A stretch of 7,232 nucleotides of DNA from Bacteroidales bacterium (GCA_029210905.1 JARGGF010000205.1:1-7232); one strand, 5' to 3'; numbered from the stretch's first letter, positions 1 to 7,148 are shown. Program-made: numbers and translations. The notes: generated by a model from the sequence alone, not told the origin.

Positions 1-1293
1 CCAGTTTTCGTTTGAGTAGTGCGACCATACTGGTAACATATGATGAGCACTTTGCTGGTAGTGGGCCATCATTGACTGCACCATATCTGCATTTCGCTTT
101 GGTTGAATGAGGTTAAACAACGGGTGCAACGCACGATAGGTATCCCATAATGAAAAAATGGTATAGTTGGTAAAATCTGCAGCATGATGAATGTTCTGAT
201 CGAGCCCACGATAATTTCCCTCTACATCCATATAAGTAATTGGACTTATAAATGTGTGATAGAGAGCAGTATAGAAAGTTTCTTTTTCCTTTAGACTCAT
301 CATTTCCACTTCAATTTTTCCAAGTTCATCATTCCATAATTTTTGGCTTTGACTTTTAATTTTTTCAAAATCCCAACCAGAAGTTTCAGCTTTGAGGTTT
401 TTTAAGGCACCTTCTGTACTTACTGATGAAATTGCAAATTTTATTTTTAGTTTTTCACCAGAATGAGTTTTAAAATTAAAGTATGCCCTGATTTTTTTAC
501 CGGCCATTTCAGGAAAATTTTTAGTTTCATCAAATTTGCGCCAAAATCCGCGATAAACGTTTTTGTCATATTTTCGATGGCCATAGTTTTCAAACGGCTT
601 GGAAAATACCATAGCGAAATAGACTGTGCGAGTTCTGGCCCATCCGTTTGTTTGCCTGAAACCCGTTACCAAAGTATCATTTTCCACCCTCACAAAAGTC
701 CAGGTATTTTTATCCTCATAGTTATAAATACCTGATATCAAGTCGAGTATAATATGTGCACTGTCTGTTTGAGGAAATGTGTATTGATGAAACCCAACCC
801 GGCTTGTGGCTGTTAGCTCGGCAAGGATATCATCATCATCAAGTTTTACGCTGTAATAAGCCGGCGTAGCTTTTTCGTTTTCATGTGAGAATTTAGAACA
901 GTAACCACTTTTAGTATCCTGAGTAATACCCGGGTTTAATTGCAAATTACCGACAGTGGGCATAATTAGAAAATCCCCTAAATCAGAATGACCGGTTCCA
1001 CTGAAATGGGTATGACTAAAACCAACAATTGATTTATCATCATATTGATAACCAGCGCAATATTGGTAAACATCAGAATTATATTTACCCTCTTTTTCAT
1101 AGCTCACCGTATCTGTTTCGGGGCTTAATTGCACCATACCAAAAGGAACGCAGGCACCTGGAAAAGTGTGCCCCATTTTTTTGGTTCCAACCAAAGGATT
1201 AACATACCTGATAAAGTCTTTTTTAGTCTCGGTTTGGGCGATACTGTTTAAATTTAACAGGATCAGCAGAATAAATAGAAATAATTTTTTCAT
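1..1293 (-). CDS. Secreted GH92 family alpha-mannosidase-type glycoside hydrolase (partial, 3' end outside the window)
   Basis: Reading the minus strand from an ATG at 1293 gives an open frame of 431 codons that runs off the window edge, so the C-terminal part (family members are usually about 750 residues) is missing. Residues 1-19 are a signal peptide (MKKLFLF..., cleavage near SIA|Q), so the enzyme is exported. GH92 hallmarks follow in order: YVNPLVGT at 30-37, HTFPGACVPFGMVQLSP at 42-58, GFSHTHFSGTG at 91-101 with DLGDFLIMP at 104-112 (N-terminal beta-sandwich), then SLWDTYRALHP at 381-391 and MLPVW...NENW at 419-431 (start of the helical barrel). By family knowledge GH92 enzymes are calcium-dependent, inverting exo-alpha-mannosidases. 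The Glu in NENW (E429) aligns with the catalytic acid; the catalytic base and part of the calcium site lie beyond the window. Linkage specificity cannot be read here. No SusC/SusD partner is visible. Family assignment is very secure. Confidence 0.95.
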   Translation of the reverse strand, partial: MKKLFLFILLILLNLNSIAQTETKKDFIRYVNPLVGTKKMGHTFPGACVPFGMVQLSPETDTVSYEKEGKYNSDVYQYCAGYQYDDKSIVGFSHTHFSGTGHSDLGDFLIMPTVGNLQLNPGITQDTKSGYCSKFSHENEKATPAYYSVKLDDDDILAELTATSRVGFHQYTFPQTDSAHIILDLISGIYNYEDKNTWTFVRVENDTLVTGFRQTNGWARTRTVYFAMVFSKPFENYGHRKYDKNVYRGFWRKFDETKNFPEMAGKKIRAYFNFKTHSGEKLKIKFAISSVSTEGALKNLKAETSGWDFEKIKSQSQKLWNDELGKIEVEMMSLKEKETFYTALYHTFISPITYMDVEGNYRGLDQNIHHAADFTNYTIFSLWDTYRALHPLFNLIQPKRNADMVQSMMAHYQQSAHHMLPVWSHYSNENW

Positions 1294-1319
1294 AAAGCAG
1301 CTATATGGATGTTGGTTCG

Positions 1320-1350
1320 CTAAAGTATCAATTTTATAATTCTCAGCAAT
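1320..1350 (-). promoter_or_regulatory. Candidate Bacteroidota promoter for the GH92 gene
   Basis: On the minus strand TACTTTAG (1327 to 1320) matches the Bacteroidota -7 consensus TAnnTTTG at five of six fixed positions. A TTG-containing ATTG (1350 to 1347) lies 19 bp upstream, where the -33 element is expected. The box ends 26 nt before the ATG at 1293, similar to the leaders of two other genes here. The -7 mismatch keeps confidence modest. Confidence 0.35.
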
Positions 1351-1377
1351 CGCAAATGCTGATTTTTAAGCATCATT

Positions 1378-1398
1378 TAATTCATGAATGTTGAATTA
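1378..1398. repeat. Inverted repeat in the divergent intergenic region (possible operator)
   Basis: TAATTC (1378-1383) and GAATTA (1393-1398) form a 6-bp inverted repeat around a 9-bp spacer. It overlaps a perfect 10-bp palindrome ATTCATGAAT (1380-1389). A second small dyad, ATGCT (1356-1360) and AGCAT (1369-1373), lies beside it. The position between two divergent candidate promoters would suit a regulator site, but AT-rich DNA gives such dyads often and no regulator family is indicated. Confidence 0.25.
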
Positions 1399-1435
1399 TT
1401 GAGTGTTATTAAATTAATAAAAGCATAATAATTTT

Positions 1436-1443
1436 TAACTTTG
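1436..1443 (+). promoter_or_regulatory. Candidate -7 element for the S9-type hydrolase gene
   Basis: TAACTTTG at 1436-1443 is a perfect match to the Bacteroidota -7 consensus TAnnTTTG. It ends 28 nt before the ATG at 1472, implying a short leader of roughly 20-25 nt. No convincing TTTG/TTG lies about 19 bp upstream (that stretch reads AT-rich), so the -33 element is weak or absent. Confidence 0.5.
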
Positions 1444-1471
1444 ATAGCTTAACCTGAAAATCTAATTGATT

Positions 1472-2551
1472 ATGAAAAATGTTATATTAATGATATTAAG
1501 CATATTAATGGTTGCTTTTACCATCTATTCTCAAGAATCAAAAAGTGATTCCGAATCATTGTACAATGAGCTTAAAAAGGAAAATGAAAACTTAAACCAC
1601 CGCATTGACGTACTCGAAAAGGCCATTGATGACTTAACCTGGTTTCAAAGAGTGGGTGATGTTGCAAAGGTTGACAAGGTTTTTATTTACGGCCCTCCAT
1701 TGGCAAAAGAAAAGAATCCAACTGCCCAGGGTGCTGGCAATCCTGTTAAATTTTGGGCGTATGTTTTCATTCCCAGAGACATTGATCCAAATAAAAAATA
1801 TCCCTTACTCGTGTTTTCTCATGGAGGGGTGCATGCAAGTTTGGACACATACTATACTCACATAATCAGAGAGTTAATGGCTCAGCAATATATTGTTGTA
1901 GCTGCCGAATATCGAGGAAGCACCGGCTATGGAAAAGAGCATTATGAAAAGATTGATTACGGTGGGCTTGAAGTGGAAGATGTGGACAAAAGCCGGCAGT
2001 ATATGATTGATAACTATGATATTGTAGACAAAAACAAGGTAGGTTTGATTGGTTGGAGCCATGGTGGACTGATTTCCCTGTTTAATATTTTTAATCATCC
2101 CGATAATTATAAAGTGGCCTACGCAGGGGTTCCAGTAAGCGATTTAATTGCCAGGATGGGATATAAAACTCAGGATTACCGCGATTTGTATTCGGTGGAC
2201 TACCACATTGGTAAAACAGCTTATGAAGATGTTGAAGAATATAAACGAAGATCGCCGGCATGGCAGGCACATAAGCTGAAAACGCCTTTGCTTATTCATA
2301 CTAATACCAATGATGCCGATGTAAATGTGCTTGAAGTGGAGCATTTAATAAAATCGCTAAAAGCTGAGGGTAAAAAATTCGAGTACAAAATCTATCAGGA
2401 CCTTCCCGGTGGACATTCTTTTAATAGAATGGATACAAAAGTGGCACGTGAAATCAGAATGGAAATATATGCTTTTTTGGCAAAATACCTTAATCCTCCA
2501 AAAACATTTAAAACAATAAAAGATCTAAACAGAGCTGCTTATGGATATTGA
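1472..2551 (+). CDS. Secreted alpha/beta hydrolase of the S9 (prolyl oligopeptidase) fold with N-terminal coiled coil
   Basis: The frame stays open upstream to a TTG at 1466, but the ATG at 1472 directly begins a good signal peptide (MKNVILMILSILMVAFTIYS, cleavage near residue 20-21) and is the better start, giving 359 residues. Residues about 25-55 (ESLYNELKKENENLNHRID and onward) show heptad-like leucine spacing typical of a short coiled coil. The catalytic domain (about 90-342) has an HGG oxyanion-type segment at 117-119, EYRGSTGYG at 146-154 as in dipeptidyl- and acylaminoacyl-peptidases, the nucleophile elbow GWSHGG with S196, Asp D281 in NDADV and His H315 in GGHSF. The Ser-Asp-His triad is therefore complete. 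Classical S9 peptidases carry a seven-bladed propeller; none is present, so this could be a peptidase of small substrates or an esterase acting on glycan or other esters. The fold is secure and the substrate unknown. Confidence 0.88.
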   Translation: MKNVILMILSILMVAFTIYSQESKSDSESLYNELKKENENLNHRIDVLEKAIDDLTWFQRVGDVAKVDKVFIYGPPLAKEKNPTAQGAGNPVKFWAYVFIPRDIDPNKKYPLLVFSHGGVHASLDTYYTHIIRELMAQQYIVVAAEYRGSTGYGKEHYEKIDYGGLEVEDVDKSRQYMIDNYDIVDKNKVGLIGWSHGGLISLFNIFNHPDNYKVAYAGVPVSDLIARMGYKTQDYRDLYSVDYHIGKTAYEDVEEYKRRSPAWQAHKLKTPLLIHTNTNDADVNVLEVEHLIKSLKAEGKKFEYKIYQDLPGGHSFNRMDTKVAREIRMEIYAFLAKYLNPPKTFKTIKDLNRAAYGY

Positions 2552-2604
2552 TACATCGAATTTTATTCTTTGATATATATTGTTCGAAATCAAACAGATG
2601 TATC
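2550..2604 (+). repeat. Nested inverted repeats just after the S9-type hydrolase gene (possible 3' structure)
   Basis: GATACATC (2550-2557, overlapping the stop codon) is the exact reverse complement of GATGTATC (2597-2604). Inside lie TTTGAT (2569-2574) and ATCAAA (2589-2594), also perfect complements. The transcript could fold into a two-tier stem that might stabilise or end the mRNA, but no clean U tract follows, so it is not a canonical intrinsic terminator. The rest of the gap up to 2719 shows no gene. The best promoter match there, TTAGTTTG at 2663-2670, misses one consensus position and has no -33 partner. Confidence 0.3.
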
Positions 2605-2719
2605 CGATTTTGGACACTTTAACAATCTTGATGTGCAATATAAAGCGCAGATTATCACAAAATTAGTTTGATTGGAATAAGAGTTGTTTTACACAATTCA
2701 ATAGCTACAATCAAACAAT

Positions 2720-4951
2720 ATGAAACTGCTCTTTACAATTATTATCGGACTGTTTTTTCTATTTGAAATAAAGGCCCAGGTAGTTATTAATGAGATATTA
2801 GCCATTAATGCAAGCACGAATATTGCTGAATACTCAAAAAACTACGCCGATTGGATTGAATTGTTTAATACTGGGGACGAGAAAATTGATATTGGTGGCT
2901 GGTTTTTTTCCGATGATAAAAATATCCCTGCGAAATGGAAAATTCCATCTTATTATTCAATTAATGCACACGGGTTTGAAATTTTCTGGGCTGATAACGA
3001 AAATATTTCCAACCACGCAAATTTTAAACTTAATGGGGAAGGGGAAACCCTGTATTTATATAATGCTGATACATGTTTGGTTGATTCCATAAATTTTCCG
3101 GCTCAGTTTGCTGATATTTCTTACGGAAGAATATCCGATTCCTGTTCAACCTGGAAATTCATGGAATATCCAAGCCCAAATATAAAGAATTCAGCTGCCG
3201 GGTTCGAAACTCCGGTATTTTCAGAAGAGGTTGTTTTTTCAGTAGATGCAGGATTTTATAAAAAAGCAATTAACCTTGAAATATCCTCATTATCAAATAA
3301 TTCGAATATTTATTATACCATTGATGGAGCTATTCCAACAAGCAGTTCTCAAAAGTATACAGCACCCATAAAAATTGAAAAATCTACTGTTGTGCGGGCT
3401 CGAAATTTTGCTGAAGGCAAATTGCCTGGTGATATAAAAACCTCAAGTTATTTTATCAATGAGATAGCAAAATTGCCTGTTTTATCGTTAAGCACCGATG
3501 GGAAGAATCTCTGGAGTGATGAATATGGTATTTATGTTCCCGGGAAAAAATACAATCCTGAAAAGTGGGAAACAGCAAATTATTTTAAGCCCTGGCAAAG
3601 ACCGGTTAATATCGAGTATTTTAATGCCAAAGGCCAAAATGAATTTAATATTATGGCTGGGATGAAAGTACATGGTAGATCAACCAGGAATAATAATCAG
3701 AAAACACTTGCCATTTTTTTGAAAGATAAATTTGGAACAACTTCACTAAATTACAAGCTCTTTGAAAATAAGCCACTTGAAAATTATAAATCATTTTTAA
3801 TACGTAGTTCAGGAAATGATTGGGGCTGTACCATGTTTAAGGATGCGATAGTACATTGCCTGATTGATGGTAAAATTGATATGGAAACACAGGCCTATCA
3901 GCCAGCCATAGTTTACCTTAATGCAAATTATTGGGGGATACATAACATCCGTGAAAAAATTAATGCTGATTATTTATCTGCAAAATATCAGCTTAATCCT
4001 GATGAAATTGATATTGTTGAAGCAAATGCTTTAGTAGGACATTTGGAAGCAGCTCATGGTAATATGCAGTCCTACAATCAATTAGTGGATTTTATTAAAA
4101 ACCATCCACTATCAGAAAAAGCAAATTATGATAAACTTAAGGAGCTTGTTGATGTTGATGAGTGCATCAATTATTTTGCAATCCAGGTTATTATTGCCAA
4201 TGCCGATTTTCCGGGCAGTAATTTAAAATGCTGGAAGCAAAAAAGCTCAAAAGGGAAATGGCGATGGATTTTATACGATACCGAATATTCCCTTGGGTGG
4301 AATGTTGATTATTTTAAAGCAAATGCCATAAAAAGCTTGTTGGAGGAAAAGTCCACAAAACAAATTAATCCACCATGGTCTAATTATTTTGTAAGGAAAG
4401 TCTTTGAAAATGATGAATTTAAAAATGAATTTATTCAAAGAACGGCCATTTATTTGGAAACAATCTTTAGTGAAGCATCTGTTTACAAGGTAATTGACAG
4501 CTTAAAGCAGAATATAGCGCCTGAAATTAATCGAAACCTTGCCAAATGGGGAGGTTTAGAACAAACAGCCTCACCTTATTTTATAACTTCAAAAAATACA
4601 AGCGAATGGGAGAATAACATCGACTATATAAAAGGCTTTATAAAGCATAGGGGCGGAGTTGTCCGAAAAAATTTCATGAATCAATTTGGTATATCTGACA
4701 CCCTAAATCTTAAACTAAAAGTTAACGATGAAAAAGGAGGAAGGGTTTCACTAATGGGCTTTATCTTGCCAGATGGAACATTTAATGGGCAAATTTTTGC
4801 CGGAATTCCTCTCCTTATAGAAGCAATCCCAAATGAAGGTTATGAATTTGTTAAATGGAAAGAAGAGCCTTTTGAAAAAAAATGCACCATAATATTAGTG
4901 GACGTTAAAAAATTAACAGCAGTATTTAGAAAGAAAGAGTACAACTTGTAA
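2720..4951 (+). CDS. Secreted multidomain CotH-type kinase-like protein (lamin tail, chitobiase-C-like, CotH, InlB-like repeat)
   Basis: This 743-residue protein starts with a signal peptide (MKLLFTIIIGLFFLFEIKA, cut near 19). Domains in order: a lamin-tail domain at about 20-160 (VVINEILA..., DWIELFNTGDEKIDIGGWFFSDD); a chitobiase/hexosaminidase C-terminal-type beta domain at about 164-247 (IYYTIDGAIPTSS, VVRARNFAEGKLP); a CotH domain at about 252-650; and an InlB-like repeat at about 661-737 (GYEFVKWKEE...LTAVF). CotH marks include KVHGRSTRNNNQK at 316-328, LIRSSGNDW at 360-368, NIREKI at 409-414, NADFPGSN at 494-501 and LYDTEYSLGW at 518-527. CotH of spore formers is an atypical protein kinase; D496 and D520 are the likely catalytic and metal-binding acids. 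The second acid of the usual DxD-like motif is Glu (E522). No type IX C-terminal sorting domain is seen; the protein ends after the repeat. Substrate and true kinase activity are unknown. Confidence 0.9.
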   Translation: MKLLFTIIIGLFFLFEIKAQVVINEILAINASTNIAEYSKNYADWIELFNTGDEKIDIGGWFFSDDKNIPAKWKIPSYYSINAHGFEIFWADNENISNHANFKLNGEGETLYLYNADTCLVDSINFPAQFADISYGRISDSCSTWKFMEYPSPNIKNSAAGFETPVFSEEVVFSVDAGFYKKAINLEISSLSNNSNIYYTIDGAIPTSSSQKYTAPIKIEKSTVVRARNFAEGKLPGDIKTSSYFINEIAKLPVLSLSTDGKNLWSDEYGIYVPGKKYNPEKWETANYFKPWQRPVNIEYFNAKGQNEFNIMAGMKVHGRSTRNNNQKTLAIFLKDKFGTTSLNYKLFENKPLENYKSFLIRSSGNDWGCTMFKDAIVHCLIDGKIDMETQAYQPAIVYLNANYWGIHNIREKINADYLSAKYQLNPDEIDIVEANALVGHLEAAHGNMQSYNQLVDFIKNHPLSEKANYDKLKELVDVDECINYFAIQVIIANADFPGSNLKCWKQKSSKGKWRWILYDTEYSLGWNVDYFKANAIKSLLEEKSTKQINPPWSNYFVRKVFENDEFKNEFIQRTAIYLETIFSEASVYKVIDSLKQNIAPEINRNLAKWGGLEQTASPYFITSKNTSEWENNIDYIKGFIKHRGGVVRKNFMNQFGISDTLNLKLKVNDEKGGRVSLMGFILPDGTFNGQIFAGIPLLIEAIPNEGYEFVKWKEEPFEKKCTIILVDVKKLTAVFRKKEYNL

Positions 4952-5053
4952 ATAATTTAAAATTAGTTTTTGTTTGATTGTTTAGGTCATGCATCATTAG
5001 GCAATACCCTCCTGGTTGGTAAAAATGCTGGCATTTTGGTTGTACTCTTTCTT
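4931..5053. repeat. Perfect 15-bp inverted repeat enclosing the convergent junction
   Basis: AAGAAAGAGTACAAC (4931-4945) is the exact reverse complement of GTTGTACTCTTTCTT (5039-5053), separated by 93 bp. The left arm encodes the last residues KKEYN of the CotH-type protein; the right arm is noncoding and lies 31 bp beyond the stop of the M56 gene. A match this long is very unlikely by chance over so short a distance. It could be a long-range RNA hairpin protecting or ending the mRNA, the terminal repeats of a small 123-bp element, or an inverted duplication. I see no obvious target-site duplication next to the arms. Confidence 0.75.
5022..5037. terminator. Bidirectional terminator-like hairpin between convergent genes
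   Basis: AAAATGC (5022-5028) and GCATTTT (5031-5037) form a compact symmetrical hairpin with an effective CTGG loop. It has an A tract on one side and a T tract on the other, so it could work in both directions; on the minus strand the stem runs into TTTTT. The stem has few G-C pairs, so strength is uncertain. Its place between two converging genes fits a shared terminator. Confidence 0.5.
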
Positions 5054-5084
5054 ATATATTTTATTATTGATTCAGAAGGATGGA

Positions 5085-6764
5085 CTATTTAATATTAATT
5101 ATAATAGGAGGAAGTGACCTTATTGCACCATCTGGTCCTTTCGCTTTAATTTCTTCAATGTATATTTTAGTACCTGAGGGGACTTTCTGTATGAGTTCGA
5201 TTTGTTGTTCTGAAAAAACATTGCCTATACATCTTGCATCCTCTGCTATACCATTATAAGCAGCTGCAAGATTAAATCCTATTACTTCAAACTTTAAATC
5301 AAAATCAAAATTTTGAAGCATTACCTCCACACCATTAGCCGCAATTAACTCACTTTTTGAAAGCAGCGTAGCATTCCATTTTCCTTTTATCGATGGCATA
5401 GGATCAGGAACCGTCTTCACTCTGAATTCCTGGTTAAAGACAACTTTATTATCAACCGAAACTGTTATAATTGCTTTTCCAAGTTGCTTAACCCGAACAA
5501 TATATTGTCCATTTTCTCCTGAAATTGTTCCATTGCTAATACTCGCCTTTATTTTATCTTTTTGTGCACCTGTAACTGCAATTGAAACAGGATTATCTAC
5601 TCCAATATAAAGCACATTCATTTTTGTTGGCGAAATGGCTGCAATTAGTTCATTCTCATTATTTTTATGGTTTGGAATTGTATCAGGTGGCACACCAATT
5701 TCAGTATTTTTTTTAGTATTTGTCTCCTCCTTTGTTAGCAAAGTAGCTGTAATTGTTTCATTTTTAGTGTTTTTATTGCTTCGAATTGCGTAACGATTTG
5801 TGGAATGTATGGCATCTGATTTGGTCGTGGCATTAACAGGTTGGTTAAAAACCGCCACACTAAATATAAGCACCACAATAATTGGGATAACTGCTAAAAA
5901 TTTCATCCCTGAATAACCATGTGTTTTTGTTTTCTGCATCATCATAATTCTTTTTTTTATTAATGAATAACTAAAATTTGAGGAAACAGCAACAAGCCTT
6001 TCCTCTGCAGCCTGATTAACAAGCAGTTGCTGGTACTCAAGTTTGTTAAAGCCTGAGTTCAAAACCTGCTCATCAGCCAGGTACTCATGCACTTGTGTTA
6101 GCGCTTTTTTAAACATCCAAATAAATGGATTGAACCACATGGCGGCCACCAATAGTTCCGAAAATAATAGATCGAATGTGTGGTATTGATCGGCATGTGC
6201 TTTTTCATGCTCGATTATTTGTTTAAGCTCTTCATTATCAATTATTTTGTCAATAAATATCCAATTGAAAAATGAAAAGGCAATGATTCTTTTATCCAAT
6301 AAAATGAGGGTGTAGTTTTTGTGCTTTATTTTTTCTGCATAAATTGATAGCAATATCATTTTGGTTATCGAAAAAATTAGTCTTAATACAAACAGACCAG
6401 TTACCGCAAGGTAAATTATCAAAAAAAGCTGCTCAGCATTATAATGTTCTTGCAGAGCACTGTTCGTTGACTTTGTTAATTCAAATTCTGTTGAACTGCG
6501 GTCGTTAAAATTTTTTACAGAAGCATCATAAATTATATTTTCACTTAAAGATTTATTTAATTTTTGGTTGTTAAATGCAAGATAAGTAGACAAATTTATG
6601 CTTACTGGACTAAAAGGAAGTAGCAATGAAAACAACATGGCTGATAATAGGAAAAAACGAATTTTCTTAAAATCACTCACTTTCCTGAAAAAATAATAAT
6701 AAGCTAAGTAGAGCGCAGCTATGCTAATTGAAGATATAATCAGATATTGATAAAAGGTTTCCAT
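5085..6764 (-). CDS. BlaR1-type M56 membrane metallopeptidase with C-terminal GldM/PorM-like domains
   Basis: The 559-residue protein starts at the ATG at 6764, nine bases after the repressor's stop codon. Hydrophobic segments lie at about 4-25, 36-56, 112-141 and 288-306, plus a membrane-associated helix at 198-216. Between them is the zinc motif HEKAH (186-190, HExxH) with QYHTFDLL after it and HEYLADEQVL at 226-235, the likely third zinc ligand region. These identify a BlaR1/MecR1-type M56 protease, which in known systems destroys the BlaI-type repressor. A polar Asn/Thr/Lys-rich linker (about 307-375) follows the last membrane segment. Residues about 379-449 (MNVLYIGVDNPVSIAVTG) resemble the third GldM domain, and 453-559 (PDPMPSIKGKW, NFDFDLKFEV, IKAKGPDGAIRSLPPI) closely resemble the GldM C-terminal domain. 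The penicillin-binding sensor of staphylococcal BlaR1 is absent, so the signal is probably not a beta-lactam bound in the classical way. The M56 assignment is secure; the sensing role of the GldM-like part is inferred. Confidence 0.9.
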   Translation of the reverse strand: METFYQYLIISSISIAALYLAYYYFFRKVSDFKKIRFFLLSAMLFSLLLPFSPVSINLSTYLAFNNQKLNKSLSENIIYDASVKNFNDRSSTEFELTKSTNSALQEHYNAEQLFLIIYLAVTGLFVLRLIFSITKMILLSIYAEKIKHKNYTLILLDKRIIAFSFFNWIFIDKIIDNEELKQIIEHEKAHADQYHTFDLLFSELLVAAMWFNPFIWMFKKALTQVHEYLADEQVLNSGFNKLEYQQLLVNQAAEERLVAVSSNFSYSLIKKRIMMMQKTKTHGYSGMKFLAVIPIIVVLIFSVAVFNQPVNATTKSDAIHSTNRYAIRSNKNTKNETITATLLTKEETNTKKNTEIGVPPDTIPNHKNNENELIAAISPTKMNVLYIGVDNPVSIAVTGAQKDKIKASISNGTISGENGQYIVRVKQLGKAIITVSVDNKVVFNQEFRVKTVPDPMPSIKGKWNATLLSKSELIAANGVEVMLQNFDFDLKFEVIGFNLAAAYNGIAEDARCIGNVFSEQQIELIQKVPSGTKIYIEEIKAKGPDGAIRSLPPIIINIK

Positions 6765-6773
6765 GTTTTTGAA

Positions 6774-7148
6774 TTATTTTTTTTGTTTCTCAATTTCCTG
6801 ATCTATCATTTTTCTCAGTTCTTCTAACTCATTGATTGATAATTTTTTTTGTTTTACAAAAAAGGAAACCAACTGATTAACCGAATTATTAAAAAAACCA
6901 CTTAAGCTGCCACTTAAAAAATGCTGCCGATATTCTTGTTTAGAAACTTTTGGAAAATAAACATGTGTTTTTCCATAAGCTTTATGAGTAACATAACCCT
7001 TTTTTTCTAATACCCGGATTACAGTTGATACAGTATTATATGCAGGCTTTGGTTCAGGCAACTTTTCTATCACATCAGTCACAACACCTTCTTTAATTTC
7101 CCATAAAACCTGTAAAATTTCTTCCTGTGCTTTGGTTAGTTCTTGCAT
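6774..7148 (-). CDS. BlaI/MecI-type winged-helix transcriptional repressor
   Basis: This 124-residue protein has the usual family length. The winged-helix domain (about 4-68) opens with LTKAQEEILQVLWE and contains the recognition region KPAYNTVSTVIRVLEKKGYV (34-53) and the wing (KAYGKTHVYFP, 56-66). The C-terminal helices (about 71-124) form the dimerisation part. The protein is expected to bind TACA-N2-TGTA dyads as a dimer and repress its own operon. In staphylococcal BlaI/MecI the partner protease cuts an Asn-Phe bond; the equivalent stretch here reads LVSFFVKQKKLSINELEELR, with Phe96-Phe97 where Asn-Phe is expected. The gene is first in an operon with the M56 protease, and two matching operators lie on its promoter. 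Targets elsewhere in the genome are unknown. Confidence 0.93.
   Translation of the reverse strand: MQELTKAQEEILQVLWEIKEGVVTDVIEKLPEPKPAYNTVSTVIRVLEKKGYVTHKAYGKTHVYFPKVSKQEYRQHFLSGSLSGFFNNSVNQLVSFFVKQKKLSINELEELRKMIDQEIEKQKK

Noticed and set aside
463..735. Plus-strand open frame of 90 codons
   Set aside because: It lies opposite the clearly coding GH92 frame on the minus strand and shows no domain or signal of its own; it is a shadow.
1466..1471. TTG at 1466 as the hydrolase start
   Set aside because: It adds only two residues before an ATG that directly begins a good signal peptide; ATG at 1472 is preferred.
1656..2344. Short open frames on both strands inside the S9-type hydrolase gene (1656-1865 plus, 1874-2098 minus, 2144-2344 minus)
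   Set aside because: All overlap the well-supported hydrolase frame, with motifs spread along its whole length; none has recognisable features.
1..2551. Polysaccharide utilisation locus
   Set aside because: A GH92 gene is present, but no SusC/SusD-like genes or associated regulators are visible in this window, so the claim is not supported.
2808..3673. Open frames at 2808-3092 (plus) and 3488-3673 (minus)
   Set aside because: Both are alternative-frame shadows within the CotH-type gene.
4931..5053. Insertion sequence or attachment site
   Set aside because: The inverted repeat is real, but there is no transposase or integrase gene and no clear target-site duplication, so it is reported only as a repeat.
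5085..6764. Classical beta-lactam resistance sensor (BlaR1)
   Set aside because: The M56 part fits, but the C-terminal part has no penicillin-binding fold or SxxK-type motif and instead resembles GldM, and no beta-lactamase or PBP gene is in the window.
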